From contig OX104119.1 in NCBI GenBank assembly GCA_944474755.1, forward strand, positions 49,845,657-49,909,656: DNA of 64,000 nucleotides. The letters are read 5' to 3'. The notes under the pieces are model-generated. The model ran no database searches. It saw only the letters and a program-made list of their open reading frames with translations, and was not told where the DNA came from. Shown here in pieces: positions 60,299-64,000 of this stretch. This DNA is from Limnoperna fortunei. Taxonomy: Eukaryota; Mollusca; Bivalvia; Mytilida; Modiolidae. Made by a program: the position numbers and the translations under genes. Each line of letters begins with the position of its first letter. The stretch's first letter is position 1.

Positions 60299-60839
60299 CT
60301 TATATCTGGATCCCCTGGCCTATTAGGGTCATGTTTTAGGCATTCCGTTATAATCTCCTTCGCATCCATTTCTGTGGCTGACGGATGATCTTTTCTGTAT
60401 GCCCCTGAAGAAGAAGAAAATTAATAAATCTTTCGGTATTTTTTTGTCATCTGGTTAACAGTAGTGTTGCACTTCGATAAATTGGTCATTTGCAAAGATT
60501 GATAAGGGTTTACAGTTTCATATTTGTCCAAATAATAATTATTTAAAAGTGTTGACAAAAACATTTTTGCTCTTCCTTTCATATAAGCATGTATCATGTA
60601 ACAAGTAACAACCCGTAACAATCCTGTGTTGTGGATTGATTATTAATTATAATACAATGATTTAGAAAATAACTTACGTATCATCATCTGACAACACACA
60701 GAAAGATTCAGTAATGGGAGCTTTCTTTTTTCCCTCTTAAACTGTAGTCAGACCATAATGCATTGCTGCCAATTGTCTTCATCATTCGCCGTATGGAGTC
60801 CCAACCAGAGCTACCACCCAGAGCAGTAAGCAGCTTGAG
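60299..60839 (-). pseudogene. DUF4806-like exons of family A copy 2
   Basis: Exon 60839-60678 reads LKLLTALGGSSGWDSIRRMM, then GSNALWSDYSLRGKK. One missing G before AAAG breaks the frame; restored, it would run into a KLPLLNL segment. Exon 60404-60299 reads AYRKDHPSATEMDAKEIITE and CLKHDPNRPGDPDI. Both have consensus splice borders. This copy is closer to the domain consensus than copy 1. Confidence 0.5.
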
Positions 60840-62608
60840 CTGTACGACGATAAAAAAAACAATACTATACATATAATCTTAATCCTACTGAAATATGTGC
60901 AAAAATGAAAGAAGAATAATAGGAACCTGATTATTTCCTGTATAAGCGATGTTTACAGAATATTTCAGTTTGGGGTCCAAATGCACATAAGAAAATGTCG
61001 ACTGTCAAATGCGTTAAGGACATATTTCACGAAATAAGATCAACTATAAATACATTCTAAGACCCAAATGAATATGTCTTCTTCTTCTTGTTGGGGGTTT
61101 TAACGTCCTACACTGATAAATAAATACCCTCGGTCGGGCGGTTGTTAGTTGTTAGTAGTCCATGGATTCCACCATGGTAGGTTTGTCGAAGCCCAGCCTT
61201 CGGGAGACCTAGTCGAAGAACTCGGCACCATATGTTCTACTAGCGGCCGGGCTGCTCCGATGTAACGTTGGCCTACTCCAGTACCCCACATGGGTAGTAG
61301 CGTTTCCGCACTATCATCGAGGTCTTACATCAGCAGAGTGAGCAGCCAGTGTGTGCTTTCCTCTGACATTTATGACATGACTAGGTCTAAAATATTACTG
61401 CATTTTATACACGCATTCCTATTCATTCCTGTTTTCAATAAAACGATAGGCGCTTACAGGACTCAAGTACGTGTAGAACTTTAAATATTCGAACGTGATT
61501 TTGAGGAAAGGGAATTAAATTGTGCGAATGTCGCAACGAAACATATACAATATTCAAATTCGTTTTTTTTTTTTTGCTCTTAAAGAATTAAAAGAAGAAT
61601 TATTACAAATCAAAAATATGCTAAACGTTTTCTTATGAATTTTGTCTTTTATATCTTGTATATTATAGTACTTACTTTTGAGCTTTGTCTTTTCTTTCCA
61701 TGTGGCGAATGACCCAGTTTTCTTTGTTTCAATAGCAAACACTCACAATTAAGATATCAAATTACGCGTGCACGTGTGGTTTTACAACCCTTGTGTAATT
61801 TCATGACCCTTGCTATTTACATTCGATCGGCATGAACAAAAAGCCACTGTAAGAGATATACAGAGAAATTAAAGCGAACGAAACTGACCGGGAAATGTTA
61901 ATTAAATTCTGGTAGAAATTCATAAAATTTGATACAATGTCAAGTATCTATGTTGCAATCCCCCACCCCCGTAAATCGCCAGTTAATAAAAAAACCACTG
62001 TAAGAGACATAATTTGAAAAAAAGCAGATTGAGGAGGAACATGCTAATTAAATTGTTATGGAAATTCATTTATTTATTAAAATGTAAAGAATCTATTATG
62101 TCGAAACCCTCCCACCCTCTTCAATCCAGGAAAGATTTTTAAACAGAAAGAAAAATTGTTTAATATCATTTGTTTTAAAATATTTAAAATGTTTAAACTA
62201 TATTCTTTATTTTAAAACATACGTGTTAAACTGTAAAATATTTATATCTAATCTCCATCTACCCCAACCCAACACACTATTTTTGTCAAAAAATCGTATA
62301 TGGATTCTAAATAAGTCGAACACTAATAAACGTTACAAGGACGTTGCAAATATGTTCGCTAAGTTTATTGTAACGTAAATAACACGTTGAATTAACGTTA
62401 TGTTTTACGTGATTTAACAACGTCTACACAATGTTATACAAATGTTGCTATTTTTGACGTTTCAACAACGTCAGCTAAACGTGCTTAATTACGTTACGAA
62501 TTAAAGACGTAACAACAACGTTGCTTTTTCATTGTAGATAAGTAACGTCAGGTCCGACATTCTCACAACTTATAACCAACGTTAGATTTACGTCATGTGT
62601 TTGCTGGG

Positions 62609-62806
62609 ATAATTTTAGGCCTGGAACGGGCTAATATACAGTAGTATTGAAACGGTCTGGGCGTGGATTAAATGTATATAACATAATTTTAGGCCTGGAA
62701 CGGGCTAATATACAGTAGTATTGAAACGGTCTGGGCGTGGATTAAATGTATATAACATAATTTTAGGCCTGGAACGGGCTAATATACAGTAGTATTGAAA
62801 CGGTCT
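62609..62806 (+). repeat. 74-bp satellite, right remnant (about 2.7 monomers)
   Basis: The array resumes immediately after family A copy 2 with consensus-like monomers and ends abruptly inside a monomer at ACGGTCT (62806). Confidence 0.97.
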
Positions 62807-64000
62807 AATTAATGACCTATGTTCCCTTTGTTCTTCGTTGTCCACGAATATAGTTCAAATAAAATAGTAAATTGTTTTGTAATTTTCTTTCTGTTACACT
62901 TTCCTTGTATTTTGATCATTTTTGTATCTCATTGAGCAAAGAATGTTTGAAAAAAATAATATTGAACACTTGATGAAATATAATAAATGAGGAGTAATTT
63001 GGTCGATTGGAAGCGGACAATTTTCCTCCTTTTGTATAGTCTCTCTGACTTCGTTCCTGACGGTATTGATGCTACTAGAGGATAAAAGCCAATTGAATTG
63101 GAATGATCTATTGTACTAATATTTGGTATATTTTTGGAATGGTATTGTACTTTTAGACCCCAATATGTTATTACAAATGTAATGGTGGAATGTTATTATA
63201 AACAAATACAAATAGGCCTATGCCAATACATGTATTTTTTTTGTTATCGAAAGACGATGGTATGTTGCCAAAATAAGCGGGCAAAGATAAACGTTCATTC
63301 TTACAAAGTTTAAATAAACCAATTTGAGTCTCGTAAACTATGTGTACCCCCCCCCCCCGCATTAACCTCATGGACGGCTGCTGACACAATAATAAAGATC
63401 CTGTGACAATTTTCTTTCCTGTGTAGCTACAGAGGTCCCATTACTAAGCCTGATTTTGTAATCTTGATAAGTTTCTATCCGAAGGATCACTGAAGCAATA
63501 TTCTGTTTTTACGCATGTTATGCTAAATCGACAACCAAGAAATATAGTTTACAAAAAAAAATTTTAAGGAAAAAGTTATTAACGGTAAAAACTGTTCCAT
63601 TTTTCAGTTCTTTCTTTCTTTCAATATCAAATAGTTTATGCGACTGAATTGTGCCATTTATGTTGCAATAATTTGTTTAAATCGTCGTCTTATCACAAAT
63701 TCTTTTTAACTTTTGCTATGAAAGAACTATCAACACTTACTCGTGCATTTACTACCTTACACCAGTTGATTTGATTGTTTTGTGCTATAAGAGAGTTACA
63801 TCTTTTCTATCAACATTTCCAATAACTATCCCCACGTGTACAAGGAAACTAAACAAATAAAACTAAGTAATTGTGACAAATGGGTAATAAAATTATAATA
63901 AAACGAAGTATGAAAGCCATGATAATGCCTTAATCATACTAATGACACGGCAGCTGGAATTTAACATTCATTACAGATTTTGTAAATGTATGGTGTTAAA
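62807..64000. other. no gene recognised
   Basis: AT-rich unique-looking sequence with a 12-bp poly-C near 63347 and only short, unsupported frames. Confidence 0.4.

Larger units (their letters stand above)
58604..62608 (-). mobile_element. family A DNA transposon, copy 2, inserted in the satellite
   Basis: CCCAGCAAACA (58604) and its inverted match TGTTTGCTGGG (62608) bound 4005 bp, with AT duplicated on each side. The uninterrupted monomer reads GTAACATAATTTTA, and the junctions read GTAACAT and ATAATTTTA. It is inverted relative to copy 1 and lacks the LINE, the MULE-like element and the MITE. It keeps the SINE (59972-60200), the AAAT tract and the exon-like segments (59580-59610, 60299-60404, 60678-60839, 61676-61741, all minus). 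No transposase. Confidence 0.92.

Overview
The window looks like accessory DNA from an animal, most likely a bivalve mollusc. It is AT-rich, has no bacterial gene organisation, and contains a polydactyl C2H2 zinc-finger gene, several APE-type non-LTR retrotransposons (LINEs), tRNA-headed SINEs whose tails match the common bivalve type, and elements built on short tandem core repeats that resemble the pearl/Helentron-associated families of bivalves. The species cannot be fixed from sequence alone. I see no rRNA, CRISPR array or ordinary single-copy housekeeping gene.

Layout. 1-3470: an 84-bp-periodic C2H2 zinc-finger reading frame with eroded fingers on both sides. 3475-5900: a pearl/Helentron-like element with ~145-bp core repeats. 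6.6-8.7 kb: LINE 3' debris, a MITE and a tRNA-like sequence. 8.86-10.69 kb: a 760-bp tandem triplication. 13.4-19.5 kb: two eroded minus-strand LINEs. 19.7-20.8 kb: a small foldback element and more core repeats. 20.9-30.3 kb: one minus-strand LINE split by a 2.5-kb DNA transposon with CACTGTAAAT ends, two related palindrome-headed elements, a palindromic MITE and a (CCGT)n-containing element. 32.4-46.8 kb: a nested transposon (family A, ends CCCAGCAA, AT target duplication) containing a 5.4-kb LINE, a 5.26-kb MULE-like element with ~100-bp inverted repeats and a 10-bp target duplication, a MITE and SINEs. 47.9-52.7 kb: two long-inverted-repeat elements, the first holding a 609-bp transposon with a perfect 8-bp target duplication. 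53.7-62.8 kb: a 74-bp satellite of about 66 units with a ~2.15-kb higher-order duplication, interrupted by a second, inverted copy of family A. 62.8-64 kb: nothing recognised.

The most informative comparison is between the two family A copies. Each acts as the other's empty-site reference, so the LINE, MULE-like element and MITE in the first copy can be bounded closely and put in relative order. Both copies keep the same exon-like segments with splice signals, and these spell a protein tail resembling the DUF4806 type. Both also have termini packed with ACGT-containing motifs. I cannot see a transposase for family A.

The only long reading frame free of obvious decay is the zinc-finger one. 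All LINE coding regions are broken by stops or frameshifts and all lie on the minus strand.
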